Positions 10,436 to 21,597 of a stretch of DNA of 64,000 nt are shown here, piece after piece. A program made the position numbers and the translations under genes. Numbering within the stretch: the first letter of the stretch is position 1; each line of letters starts with the position of its first letter. This DNA comes from Ciona savignyi (Eukaryota; Chordata; Ascidiacea; Phlebobranchia; Cionidae), in NCBI GenBank assembly GCA_000149265.1, contig CH003401.1, forward strand, positions 901,836 to 965,835, written 5' to 3'. Below the pieces are notes generated by a model. The model saw only the letters and a program-made list of their open reading frames with translations, was not told the DNA's origin and ran no database searches.

Positions 10436-12290
10436 TTAAAACTAGAGAGTGTCAACCACGTGTTAACCATCACTATTTGTAAAACACATGTTGTATAACA
10501 TATATTCATGGTACAGGGTCCCTTACCACAATTTGTATTTTATACACTGAGTATGAAGTTTTTGTTTCTGCAAGCATAAACGCATGGGTCCCATAGTTAA
10601 CATACCAAACTTATTTTCCATGTTTAGTTAAATAAAAAACAAACGTCTTAAATTTACGAACATTTCAATAAAAATGTTTTAAATTATAGCTTCTTTTCAA
10701 GCGCTGTATAGTGAAAGAAAGCTAAATTCCCAAAACAGCCCGATTTAGTTTTTTATTGTTTCAGGGAATTCCCCTGGGTTTAGTAGATAAGTTTTTGTTT
10801 TTACATAAGTAAGTCATGCTATGTAACAATTCTTAAAGTTTTAATCTGATTTGTCGACTTCTGGTTGGAGATGTCGGTGCGATAGGCTATGGCATGCCTG
10901 TCACAATCACAATTCAGAAACATATCTTCGTTTTCATGGAAATTAACCTATAAGTAAATGTTTTCAATTTTTTTAATTGGAACAGAGTGTCTAATGTTTT
11001 AACATTTTACCGAATTTTAATAAAATTAGAGCAGCCGTTCAAGCGCTATGGCTACAAAATCTAATTTATTAGAAAAAAAACGTTTTGGTGTTTAACGTCT
11101 GAGGGGAATTCCCCAAGATTCATTACCCAAAATTTTGGCTTCTGCATATATAGACCATGTTGTCTTACAAATGTCCAATTTTCATTGCGATTTCATTACT
11201 CCTCTTGGTAGATGTCGAGGCGACATGGCATTCTTGTCATCATGATTTAAGAACATATCCTATTTTTGGGGTATTTCCCTTGGTTATTTTATTATTTCTT
11301 TCAAGTGTTAAATCAATGACTAATGCACTTACATTCCACCAAATCTAATTTAAATTGTAACAGCCGTTCACGCGCTATGCCCAAAAAAGTCTATTTTTTN
11401 NNNNNNNNNNNNNNNNNNNNNNNNNNNNNNNNNNNNNNNNNNNNNNNNNNNNNNNNNNNNNNNNNNNNNNNNNNNNNNNNNNNNNNNNNNNNNNNNNNNT
11501 TTTTAGAAAAAAAATAGGTTTTGGGTTTTTAAGGTCTAAGGGGAATTTCCCTAGATTTATCACCCAAAATTTGGGTTTTTGCATATCTAGACCATGTTCT
11601 CTTACAAATGTCAAATTTTCATTGCGATTCCATTACTTCTGTTGGTTGATGTCGGGGCGACATGGCGTGCCTGTCACAATCATGATTTGAGAACAAAATC
11701 CTATTTTTTAGGGTATTTTCCTAAGTAATTTTTTTATGTTTTTTAAGCGTATAATCAGTGACTAATGCACTTACATTCCACCAAATTTGAATTAAATTGT
11801 AGCATCCGTTTAAGCGCTATGACCAAAAAAGGCTATTTTTTTAAAAAAAATACCGTTTTGGTTTTTAACGCCCCAGGGTAAGTCCCCTGAGTTTATCACC
11901 CAAAATATTAGTTTCTGCATATCTAGACCATGTTGTCTAAAAAATGTCAAATTTTCATTGAAATTCAATTACTCCTTCTGGTAGATGTCGGGGCGACATG
12001 GTATGCCTGTCACAATTATGATTTGAGTACAAAATCTTATTTTTTAGGGTGTTTTCCTAGGTAATTTTTTTATTTTTTCCAAATGTTTAATCAGTGCCTA
12101 ATGCACTTACATTCCACCAAATCTGATTGAAATTGGAGTAGCCGTTCAAGCGCTATGCCACAAAAAGCTAAATTTTTCATAAAAAATACCGTTTTGGTTT
12201 TTAACCTACCAGGGTAATTCCCCTGGATTAATCACCCAAAATTTTGGTTTCTGCATATCTAGACCATGTTGTATAGCGAAAGGCTAAGTT
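10436..12290. repeat. 335-bp satellite array 2 (contains assembly gap)
   Basis: Same repeat as at 4106-5606. It starts with the same 'aaaactagagagtgtcaaccacgtgtt' boundary sequence, and the 'cgctatg' landmark recurs near 11045, 11376, 11816 and 12155. The distances are about 331, 440 (including a 100-N gap) and 339 bp. Each unit has the AGGGGAATTCCCCT-type palindrome and the 'gatgtcggggcgacatgg' word. Unlike array 1, it does not end in an A-rich tail here. The gap probably marks a collapsed or unresolved unit. Confidence 0.8.
11400..11499. other. Assembly gap (100 N)
   Basis: Exactly 100 N inside the satellite array, a fixed-length placeholder, so the true distance is unknown. Confidence 0.99.
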
Positions 12291-13272
12291 TCATTAACGC
12301 ATTGCATGTGTGTACTGGTGTGAAGTTAAGGATTTGATGATTGCAAGGTCGGTATATGTTGTCGAACTAGGCACTTTGCTAAAAATACTTGCTACCTAGA
12401 CCTAATACCCGGCGAACAAACGGGTGGAGACAATTACAGACCAATTAAAAAAATTCAGCACCACCATAATACAAGCTCAACGGTATGGTAACATAAAAAT
12501 ATTGCACATGATGCAGTCACAAAACGTGATAAGGCATAGTGTTTTTAGACACCACTCCCATGACGTAAGTAATGCTGTTACATTATACACTTGCACGATT
12601 TATGCGCCGCTCGTTTTAACTGCAGCCCACATTACTATGTAATGTAGGCGTATATCAGCTTAGTAATATAGGCTGTGTATACGCCTGATCAACGGTTTTC
12701 GAGAGGTGATAGTAGTATTATTTTAATTCTTTGTAAGGTATTACAGTCACGTACGCTATTTTGAGATTTTGTTTTCAGGCATTGTTAAATGGTTGCCAGT
12801 AAATATCTTAATCTATTTTAAGGCTAAAATATGGACGTCACTATAAGGAATAATCAAAGGGGCGAATTAGGCAATTTATCTAAATTAGACAATTTTTTAA
12901 CAAATTAAAGACGACTGTTAATTGGTTAGTCAAAATCAGCTTACATTAAACTATGAGAAACTTAAACTTTGCAGAGAATAAAATGAATTGTGGACTTGTT
13001 CCTTTGTGTGGTATAGCCCAAATATGCGTGCGTATATGTATTCATTTCTTGCGTTGTTTTTACAAGTAAATAGATGGAAAGCAGGACGCGAATGTCGTAA
13101 TAACCCATATTTGATGTAGCAGATGGTTAAACCATGTGTGTGAAAGCAAACGATTAGCAATCTATAGTGATTTATGAAAAAAGTACATTATCCAATTACC
13201 CAGCCAGTAGAAATTAATTTATGGCTGTATATAATTCAACACCATATCAAAATTTCAGCACTTTTCCTGCAG
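12291..13272. other. Non-repetitive stretch upstream of the PPxY gene
   Basis: No repeat of the families above is obvious. A 72-codon plus-strand frame at 12424-12642 lacks any recognisable domain. The missing 5' exons of the PPxY gene, including its signal peptide, should lie here or just upstream, but I could not place them. Confidence 0.35.
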
Positions 13273-14595
13273 GCATAACTACAACTACAGTGGGAAAAGA
13301 ACATAGGTAAGCGACCTGCCTTATTTTTAAACAATTAAACCGAAGTAAACGGCTCAAACCGACTGTGGGCAGGTAGTAGTTTAACAATGGACAGCGTGTT
13401 TTAACCACTGTCGTGTTTCTAACCTACACCGGGCTATGACTACAGTTGCTGAAAAGTTCACCAAATTGTCCAATCTTGGTTCAATTTCGCATGTTTTTTA
13501 TAATTGTGTTTTTTTAATTTAGCTCAGTTGATGGCGGATGTCAGTGCTGGTGGGGTTTTGGAATTGTGGGCGCCATCATTCTGTTGTCTATATATAGGAC
13601 GAGAAACAATCGCGCTACTGCTCAAAGAAGACCCGTCGCTTCAATTGGTATACAAAGTTAATTGTTTTGTTTGCCAACTTTAAACAGAGATGTGTTAAAG
13701 TAGTGTAGTTTTACAGTTTGGTGTCAGATTTAATCGAATTGTCGAAAATAACGGGTTCGGTCGATTAGTCCAATGATTAAAGCGTCGGTATGTGCGGTCA
13801 GCCACATGATTGTAGGATCGAACCAAATAGTCACATGATGAAAACGTTTAATCATATGTATATTATTACACTGCAAAAGAACTAGCACCCAAACCGTATG
13901 CAATTAGGATAGGATAGGATATTCATGTTTATCCCCGTGAATTAGAAAGTCAAAGGGGTTAACACACGGGCAATCGTCAGATCACCTCGCGTCAACCGTC
14001 GGGTTACCGGAGCTATTGCAGTGTGTGGTATATGATAGACACGTTCCTTCATTTTGGTAGAACCCATTAATCCGCTGGGTTCGGGTAATGTCCGTAAAGT
14101 GCCTTGCCCAGGGACACAACCGACTTGCTAGCGACCAGTTTCGTACCTGCAACCTTTCGATTAAAAGGCGACGCACTTAACCGACAGGCTAACCGGCCGG
14201 ACAAATATGCCTACATACTGGCAAAACTTTACAATTTGACCGCTTTAAAATATCACATTAACTTATTTAGGTTCTGTGATACATTACAGCTTTTTTCAGC
14301 AGTTTCAACAAATAACGAAACGAGAAACGAACAGCAGCCACTACCAGAACAGACTTCTTCGCAGCCTCTGGAATCACCGATTCCAATGTCTTTCGATCCA
14401 AACCCACCTGAATATGACGCAATTATGACGTTGAATGAAGATACGACACCACCACATTACTTAACAGTCAATACGTCCTCGAATTTAGACAAATCTGTAA
14501 CTGAAAACGATCCTCCCCCGCCGTCTTACGCAACGCAGCCACGGGAAATAGCTTTGTATAGTATACAATTATCTTATACTTTTCCAATTTCATAA
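13273..14595 (+). CDS. Small single-pass membrane protein with PPxY tail (3' exons)
   Basis: Three exons join in one frame: 13273-13306, 13523-13647 and 14300-14595, all with AG/GT borders. They read a short Thr-rich segment (ITTTTVGKEH), then SVDGGCQCWWGFGIVGAIIL and LSIYRTRNNRATAQRR. This is a membrane helix followed by basic residues, as expected for a type I orientation. The last exon has P-P-E-Y-D-A, P-P-H-Y-L and P-P-P-P-S-Y-A, PPxY or PPxY-like sites that bind WW domains of NEDD4-type ligases. The layout (Cys-rich outside, helix, proline and tyrosine tail) resembles the WBP1/VOPP1/Shisa type, but I recognise no specific ortholog. The 5' exons and signal peptide are not identified. An S1 SINE lies in the last intron at 13904-14204. 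Confidence 0.6.
13904..14204 (-). mobile_element. SINE S1, near full length, in intron
   Basis: Complete minus-strand S1 from 'aggataggataggatattcatg' to 'aggctaaccggccgg', inside the last intron of the PPxY gene. It ends 95 bp before the terminal exon's acceptor. A reading frame running through it into the exon is not coding before 14300. Confidence 0.9.
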
Positions 14596-14745
14596 AATAA
14601 TTGTATTAATTTAGGTGCAAGTATCAAAACTGTATATTTTTTTTAATGTTGCATTTTTTAACTACGTTTTTTATGTTAGCGGCAATGAAGTGTTTCCAAA
14701 ATGTCATGGTATTAGTTAATATAACTATATTTTGGTTGAAGTGAG

Positions 14746-14818
14746 TAGGATAGGATAGGATAGAATATTCATGTTACACTGGCAATCGTCAGATTACCTC
14801 GCGCCCACCGTCGGGTTT
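14746..14818 (-). mobile_element. SINE S1, truncated tail fragment
   Basis: Only the tail-proximal part remains, from the (GGATA)n tail to 'gcgcccaccgtcgggtt'. The satellite fragment follows immediately. Confidence 0.75.
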
Positions 14819-14821
14819 GCC

Positions 14822-15216
14822 CGCTAAATATGGCATGCCTGTTACAATCATGGTTTAGAAACAAATCATAAATGTTAGGGTATTTCCCTAAGTATTTTAT
14901 TTCTTTTTGGTCAATGGAAAAAAGGCGTATAAGGAACTAACATTTCACCAAATCTAATCGAAATTGGAGCAGTTGTTCAAGCACTTTGCCCAAAAAAGCT
15001 AATTTAAAAAAAAACTGATTTGGTTTTCCCCTCATAGAGGAATCCCCTTGTACATATTACCCAACATTTTGGTTTCTGTATATCTAGACCAAGTGGTCTG
15101 ACAAATTACCAAGTTTCAATGCGATTCCATTATTTCTTCTAGTAGATGTCTGGTTCCCAAGCCATGCCTGTTAAGCGTTTGACGAAAAAAAAAGAAAAAA
15201 AAGAAAAAAATCTGAC
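14822..15216. repeat. 335-bp satellite, single degraded unit with A-rich tail
   Basis: One and a bit units of the 335-bp repeat, ending in 'aagcgtttgacg' plus an A-rich run at about 15185-15210, exactly as in array 1. Copy B of the segmental duplication starts 25 bp further on. Confidence 0.75.
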
Positions 15217-15723
15217 AAAACAATGTGTCTCAGGGGAATTCCCATCTGGTCCGTTTCCGTTTTAGGTTAACGACGTCGCGGAATTTATTCGGATTTTTAC
15301 GCAAAATCGTGACTTTTAATCAATAAATCAACGGCTGCCATTTTTAAACGTTGTTAGTATGGTTTGCAAGTCTGAACTTCTATTAACAAGGTATAAAAGC
15401 GTGCTAAGAAGTAGAAGTGTTGTCTTGTGTTGTTACTATCTATTGCAGGGTTGGTAACTTCTTTTAGTCCAGATGTGGGAGAATTAAGTTCTTGGTGGTC
15501 CGGATTATTACATGAGTAGTATTTATTATCTTAATTACATGGTATGGTTAGTTACAGTCTGCGGGCCGGTCAAAATCCCTTCACAGACCGTATGCTGACC
15601 ATGCCTGATATATTGCATGGATAATACATCACTACTTGCTCCGTCGTTTTTACCGGAGATATTGTAGTGTGGAGATATAATTTTTGTTTAGTAAGCGCAC
15701 CTTGTTCTGTATTTTGACACATT

Positions 15724-15942
15724 AGTCTAGTAGTATAGTACGTCGCCTTTTAGCCGAAGGGTTTCAGGTTCGAAACCGGTCCCTATATAGCTAGTCGGAT
15801 GTCTCCTTTGTTAATCGTACACAACACACTGAAATAGCCTCGGTAGCCCACGGTGGGCGCGAGGTGATTTGACAATTGCCTGTGTGTTAACCTTTTGGTT
15901 TTCTCATTCACGGAGGTAAACATGAATATCCTATCTCACCCG
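15724..15942 (+). mobile_element. SINE S1 with internal deletion
   Basis: Head 'gtctagtagtatagtacgtcgcc', B-box region 'ggtttcaggttcgaaac', then a jump to 'acacaacacactg', the usual 3' part and a short TATCC-type tail. A further S1-like scrap follows at about 15995-16065. Confidence 0.8.
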
Positions 15943-16587
15943 GTAAATTAAGGAGTTATAACAAAACCGGAAAGAACGTATTCATAAACAACGCACTTAA
16001 CAGCCCCTTTAACCCGACGGTAGCTACGAGGTAATTTGACGATTTCCCCTCTGATAACAACCTTTTCGAATAATAAGTTGCACAGGAATAATAAATGAAT
16101 TTTAATCTTACTATTTTAAAGCAACCTATGCATTTAACAAAAAGTCTATACAGTTAACCACAATTGAACACAACATTGTCTTTGCGCCTGTTTTATTTCA
16201 CCTAAACAACAGTGATTGGCTATAGACTGCTGTACATATTATGTAAAAATGATAAAAAACATAGCCTATTTCAAACTTGTGTAGGCTGTTTGGATATATA
16301 GGCCCGGATTTTCTCTGTTATATAGGCATATAGAAAATATATCTATCTTAACAATTATCATATTTCTTTAACTCCATTATACTTAAAAATGTGCGTCGTT
16401 TTTATAGATTTCAAATTTTTAATGGTCTTGCACTTTCTTGGGACATGTTTTAGTAGCGTTTGCTAATGGAGACTGCTTGCAAAAAGTATCATGTGCAGTA
16501 TAAATAAATAAAGCTAAAGGTATAAATGGTAGATAGAAATCAAGAAAATCGTTGTTGTCGTTGTCAGTTGTGTTGCATATCCACCGG

Positions 16588-17721
16588 CTACTGGTCTGGA
16601 CAACGGCATGCGTGCGGCAGGCGTATAACGGCACTTGTCGCGTTCCGTGTTGTGATGTAAAATCGGCGGAATTCGGGCTGCGATTTTTCGACTCTAATTC
16701 TTCCATGTTCTTTAAAGATGCAATATCCACATAGAACATGGTGCATCGTGATTGTGTTGGTTGAAATTACGACATTGGTATTCCGCTTCTCTCCATTGCA
16801 CAGTGACATATGTTCCCCTTTCTTCATTGTCAAAATACTCCTATGAGAAACCTGCAAAATTCAAAATTTCCGGATTTTTTGTTTCACAGTTTGTAAACAC
16901 GTAATGGATAGAAACGGTTTCATCGCTCTAGGACAGTCCTACTTCGTAAGGGACAGTTTAATTTCGTAATGGACAATTTTTATTTGGAAGGGACGGTTTA
17001 ATTTCGTAATGGACAATTTTATTTGGAAGGGACGGTTTTTTCAATCTAATCAACTAAAATGGTGTTTTATATGTTGTGAACACATGGTTTTACGACTGTT
17101 AGTGGTGCTTACTACATCAATACCCATTACACCCTTGCCGTTTATCGGATAAGATAAATAAAATAAAGTCTCTAGGTATATACGACAATTATTTGTGATA
17201 TTACACCGGTAGATCAATAAAAGAGAATTTAATTGTTGGAGAAATATTTTTTTTACTGTGGGTTTTTCCAAAAGCGAAGCGAGTAATAAAATTGTTATTT
17301 TAAGTGGCTTAGCATATTAATTTTAATCATTAAAGATCTTTGTAAAATTGTGGACTTGATTCGAAATAAAAAATGATTCTATGGCGGTTGCGTTTTGGGG
17401 AATATACCGAAAAATGACTTTAGATAGACCAATTCTAACTCTTCGGCTTTAAAGCGAGCCACTAAAGTTTAAAGATATAAAATCGGACAACTTTAATTAA
17501 AAAACACTTATTGTGTTTCCTTTATTTATGAATCACTAAATGGCGACAGCGTAGGCTACACGTGCAGCTCATAAAATATCTTTATGGGCTTACGCATTCC
17601 CGCTAATAGGGTGGAAAGTTACAAAAATAATTCCAACACCCAACCTCTTTTGTTCAGGAAAGCTCAGCGTTCTGTCCCCAATATTTTGAGAGTAGCCAAA
17701 CATTACAATGCAAGAAAGAAC
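16588..17721 (-). pseudogene. Secreted cysteine-rich gene, copy B (broken)
   Basis: Exon 2 (17594-17721, 128 bp) is intact in length and frame, with AG acceptor and GTAAGC donor. The last exon (16588-16851) has two single-base insertions relative to copy A: one near its start, where the first mature cysteine is also replaced by Phe, and one in the N-Q-H-N codons. No exon 1 follows before copy C begins, because the copy stops at about 17760. The second half of the last exon still reads HHVLCGYCIFKEHGRI to CRCPDQ. I read it as a pseudogene. Confidence 0.75.
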
Positions 17722-17760
17722 CTGGGAATAATTTAATAATTTGGTTTAAGTTTTATTTTG

Positions 17761-18005
17761 GTTTAAGGAACTTAATAATTTGGTTAAAGTTTAATAATTT
17801 TGTCAAAGAAATAATTAGGTTTAAGCACGAGAGGTACCGTGCACGGTAGTGGAATCATACTTAATCCCCGCAAATGGAAAATCACGGAAGAGTGATCGTA
17901 CTGGAAATCGTAACACTAAACCATGAATGCATAACAGACCTTAATCAAGATGTAGGCTAAGTGCCTTGACTAAATATTCAACCGACGAGCTAGCGACCAA
18001 TTTCG
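17761..18005. other. Junction between copies B and C with diverged SINE-like sequence
   Basis: Contains a strongly diverged minus-strand S1-like piece ('aatcatacttaatccccgcaaatgg', 'taagtgccttgactaaatattcaaccgac'). The same piece occurs after exon 2 in copy D (about 27590-27745), so it belongs to the duplicated unit. Confidence 0.5.
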
Positions 18006-18529
18006 AAATGATAACTAAATTACACAGGAATAATAAATAAATTTTATCTTATTTTTGTTAAAGTAACCTATGCATTTAACAGAAACTCTATACAGTTAAC
18101 CACAATTGAACACAACATTGTCTTTGCGCCTGTTTTATTTCACCTAAACAACAGTGATTGGCTATAGACTGCTGTACATATTATGTAAAAATGATAAAAA
18201 ACATAGCCTATTTCAAACTTGTGTAGGCTGTTTGGATATATATGCCCGGATTTTCTCTGTTATATAGGTATATAGAAAATATATCTATCTTAACAATTAT
18301 CATATTTCTTTAACTCGATTATACTTAAAAATGTGCGTCGTTTTTATAGATTTCAAATTTTTAATGGTCTTGCACTTTCTTGGGACATGTTTTAGTAGCG
18401 TTTGCTAATGGAGACTGCTTGCAAAAAGTATCATGTGCAGTATAAATAAATAAAGCTAAAGGTATAAATGGTAGATAGAAATCAAGAAAATCGTTGTTGT
18501 CGTTGTCAGTTGTGTTGCATATCCACCGG

Positions 18530-20222
18530 CTACTGGTCTGGACAACGGCATGCGTGCGGCAGGCGTATAACGGCACTTGTCGCGTTCCGTGTTGTGATGT
18601 AGTATCGGCGGAATTCGGGCTGCGATTTTTCGACTCTAATTCTTCCATGTTCTTTAAAGATGCAATATCCACATAGAACATGGTGCATCGTGTTGTGTTG
18701 GTTGAAATTACGACATTGGTATTCCGCTTCTCTCCATTGCACAGTGACATATGTTCCCCTTTCTTCATTGTCGCAATACTCCTCAAGAAATCTGAAAATT
18801 CAAAATTTTCAGAGGGAGAGACTTAGTCTAATCTATTCTAATTGTATTTTATAGTATGTAAATACGTAATGTTAGAAACGGTTTCATCGGTCTAGGACAG
18901 TTTCATTTCGTAAGGGTCAGTTTAATTTCGTAAGCAACAATTATTTTTTCGAAGGGACAGTTTTATCAATCTAATCAACTAAAATGGTATTTTATAGTTT
19001 AGTTTAGTTTAGTTTATTTTTTGTTTCCACGATGAAAACACGAAGTGGGACTATCGGTAAAAATTTGGAAAACGGGAAAAAACGGCAAAACGACAGTCGT
19101 TAGAACACGTCTAAAAAAAGAAATAGACTATTAAAATGCTGTATAATTTGACGTGGCCGCTAAACCCAATTAAAAAAAATAAAAACTATTTAAAATAATT
19201 AAATAATTGTTTATAAAATAAAAATTGCACTAAATCGTTGTTATATGTTGTGAACACATAGTTTTACGACTGTTAGTGGCGCTTACTAAACTAAGACGCA
19301 TCGCACGCTTGCCGTTTACCGTATAAGATAAATAACATAGTCTCTAGGTATGTACGGCAAATCTTTGTAATATTACACCGGTAGATCAATAAAAGTAAAT
19401 TTAATTGTTCTTTTTTTGTTATAGTGGATTTTTCCAAAAGCGAAGCGAGTAATAAAAATTGGTATTTTAAGTGGCTTAGCATATTAATTTTTATCATTAA
19501 AGATCTTTGTAAAATTGTGGACTTTATTCTAAATCAAAAATGATTCTATGGCGGTTGCGTTTTGGGGAAATATACCGAAAAATGACTTTAGATAGACCAA
19601 TTCTAACTCTTCGGCTTTAAAGCGAGTCACTAAAGTCTAAAGCTATATCATCGGACAACTTTAATTAAAAAACAGTTAAAGTGTTTCCTTCGATTGTAAA
19701 TCAATAAGTTGCGATGGCATAGGCTACACGTGCAGCTCATAAAATATCTTTATGGGCTTACGCATTCCCGCTAATAGGGTGGAAAGTTACAAAAATAATT
19801 CCAACCTCTTTTGTTCAGGAAAACTCAGCTTTCTGTCCCCAATCTTTTGAGAGTAGCCAAACATTACAATGCAAGAAAGAACCTGGAAATAATTTATTTG
19901 GTTTAAGTTGTAGTTTGGTTTAAAAAGTGACTTGACAAAGTATTCAACTAACTAGCTAGCGAACAATTTCAAATATGTAACCCTTCTCCTAATGGGCTGC
20001 GCACTATCATACCAAGCTATTTAGTAGGACTTTAGACAAAACGACCAAAAAATGGAAAACGGGCTTAATTATAAATAGCATCTAAAAACAAGTGATATTT
20101 TAAAATCTAAACTAGATTCTCTGGCAACTAATTTAATTAATTTTATTTCTAACGATTAACACAATATTTAACAGAAACACATTTAAAATATTTTTTACCA
20201 GACTCACCAATAAAAACTTCAT
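18530..20222 (-). pseudogene. Secreted cysteine-rich gene, copy C (frameshifted)
   Basis: Exon 1 (20208-20222) reads MKFLL with a GTGAGT donor, and the last exon (18530-18791) is fully open with all six cysteines and the CRCPDQ end. Exon 2 (19762-19882) is 121 bp instead of 128. A 7-bp deletion after the K-R-L codons shifts the frame into a stop. A hAT element also sits 49 bp upstream of the ATG, moving the TATA region about 1.5 kb away. Both point to a recent loss of function. Were the deletion an assembly error, the protein would otherwise be complete. Confidence 0.75.
18995..19235. mobile_element. SINE-like insertion with (GTTTA)n end, in copy C
   Basis: Starts with a 'gtttagtttagtttagttt' run, continues 'tttgtttccacgatgaaaac' and 'gacagtcgttagaac', and is missing from the same intron of copies A, B and D. 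Related pieces lie near 43320, 51590-51690 and 56350-56445, the last two ending in 'aaactaaac'. The borders are approximate. Confidence 0.5.
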
Positions 20223-20493
20223 TTCTGTCAAGTTTTAAAATTCTCGTAAGGTTTTTTTTGTACTTTAGAGCAGTGGTTCTCAAACTTTTTAGAGTTGGGA
20301 CCCACTATTAATTACCACAATTTTTGGCGACCCACTTAACTTTATATATAGTTGTTGTAACATGTGTGAGAGACGAAAGGTTCAATGACCTGAGGTCAGG
20401 TGAAGATCACGGCACGATTCAAGATTGTGTGATGTCACAATTATGATAATTTCCCCTTGATTTTTGTATAGGAAATAGCAAGTATAGTTAATT

Positions 20494-21597
20494 GTCCGGC
20501 CCGTTGGTCTAACGCAGGGATGTCCAACCTGCGGCCCGCGGGCCGCAGTGCGGCCCACCTGAGATTTTTGTGCGGCCCGCTAGTCATTTTTACTCCAAGT
20601 AGTATTTTGAACTTTAAATCTTGGCCTAATTCAAATGTATCAGTCAGCTTTTAGGGACGCAGTAAACATCAAAACTGCAGAAAGAAACAGACTGACAACA
20701 AACACTTATCTCAATGACTTTGTATTGCAGAAATAAGTTTTTGTTTCTTTCTATATGTGTGTTATTTGTTCATTTTTTCAAAGATGAAATCAATGGCTTT
20801 TAATTGTTTCTTTATGTACCCATTCAGGGTTGGAATTAAGGGATCGCTAATTGCTATTCGCGAATCGTTTTCTAAAGTTCGCAAATTACAAAATTTAACA
20901 AAATCGCGAAAATATAAATTAACGGTACTGATTTCACGCACTTTTAAGTTTTAATAATAAATTTTCAACACGTTAATATAACATCGTTTGCCTTCAACTT
21001 AACATTATTTATTTACATTGGCTTTACTTTGCATTATTAGCGTATAATAAGCATTGCTATCACAGGCAATAATCGCCATTATGCGTTAATATACCTCGAT
21101 TCCTTTATTTATGATTGACGAGATGTGACACACCCCTTTTGAATTTACGTTTATTGCAATTTATTATTACTGTACTACTAAATAACAGTACTGTCTGCTT
21201 TATGAAATAAATATCTTTCTGGTCGTTTAAGGCAATTTATCATAACCAATTTTTTTCGCGCGCTCCTAATCCGCGCATTTCGCAAATCATTTCAAAACCA
21301 TTAATTCGAACCCTGCCATTTTTATTTAAATTTAATAGGTTCTGCGGCCCATTGAATTATTTTAAGTGACAATGCGGCCCATTACAATAAAAGGTTGGAC
21401 ATCCCTGGTCTAACGGTTAAGTGCGTCGCCTTTTCAATCGAAAGGTTGCAGGTGCGAAAACTGGACTGCAATAGCTCCGGTAACCCGACGATGGGCGAAA
21501 GGTGATCTGACGATTGCCCGTGTGCTAACCCCCTTGGTTTTCCCATTCACGGGGATAAAGATGAATGTTCTATCCTATCCTATCCTATCCTATCCTA
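20494..21597 (+). mobile_element. SINE S1 split by a hAT-type insertion
   Basis: Head 'ggcccgttggtctaacg' before 20515 and body from 'gttaagtgcgtcgcc' after 21415, ending in four TATCC units. Like the copy at 15724, it lacks the middle of the SINE. It is nested in the hAT element 20271-21685. Confidence 0.9.
20515..21407. mobile_element. hAT-type element inside the SINE head, perfect 8-bp TSD
   Basis: Ends are CAGGGATGTCCAACC and GGTTGGACATCCCTG, an inverted repeat with 'gcggccc' words next to it on both sides. The duplication gtctaacg is perfect (20507-20514 and 21408-21415). The 893-bp interior has no transposase frame. Confidence 0.92.

Larger units (their letters stand above)
15241..17760. 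repeat. Segmental duplication, copy B (partial)
   Basis: Begins with a second copy of the Sm D1 3' UTR, matching from about 2007 and including the AATAAA region, though no Sm D1 exon is present. It includes the hAT MITE at 15446-15607 with TSDs atctattg and atatattg. SINE material interrupts it at about 15640-16080. It then continues with the last two exons of the secreted gene and stops shortly after exon 2, near 17760. Confidence 0.85.

Noticed and set aside
18361-18786. 141-codon minus-strand open frame over the last exon of copy C, and its shorter versions in A, B and D
   Set aside because: It overlaps the spliced, cysteine-rich frame in another phase, is not open throughout in copy A, and has no splice or signal support. 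I take it as a shadow of the real exon.
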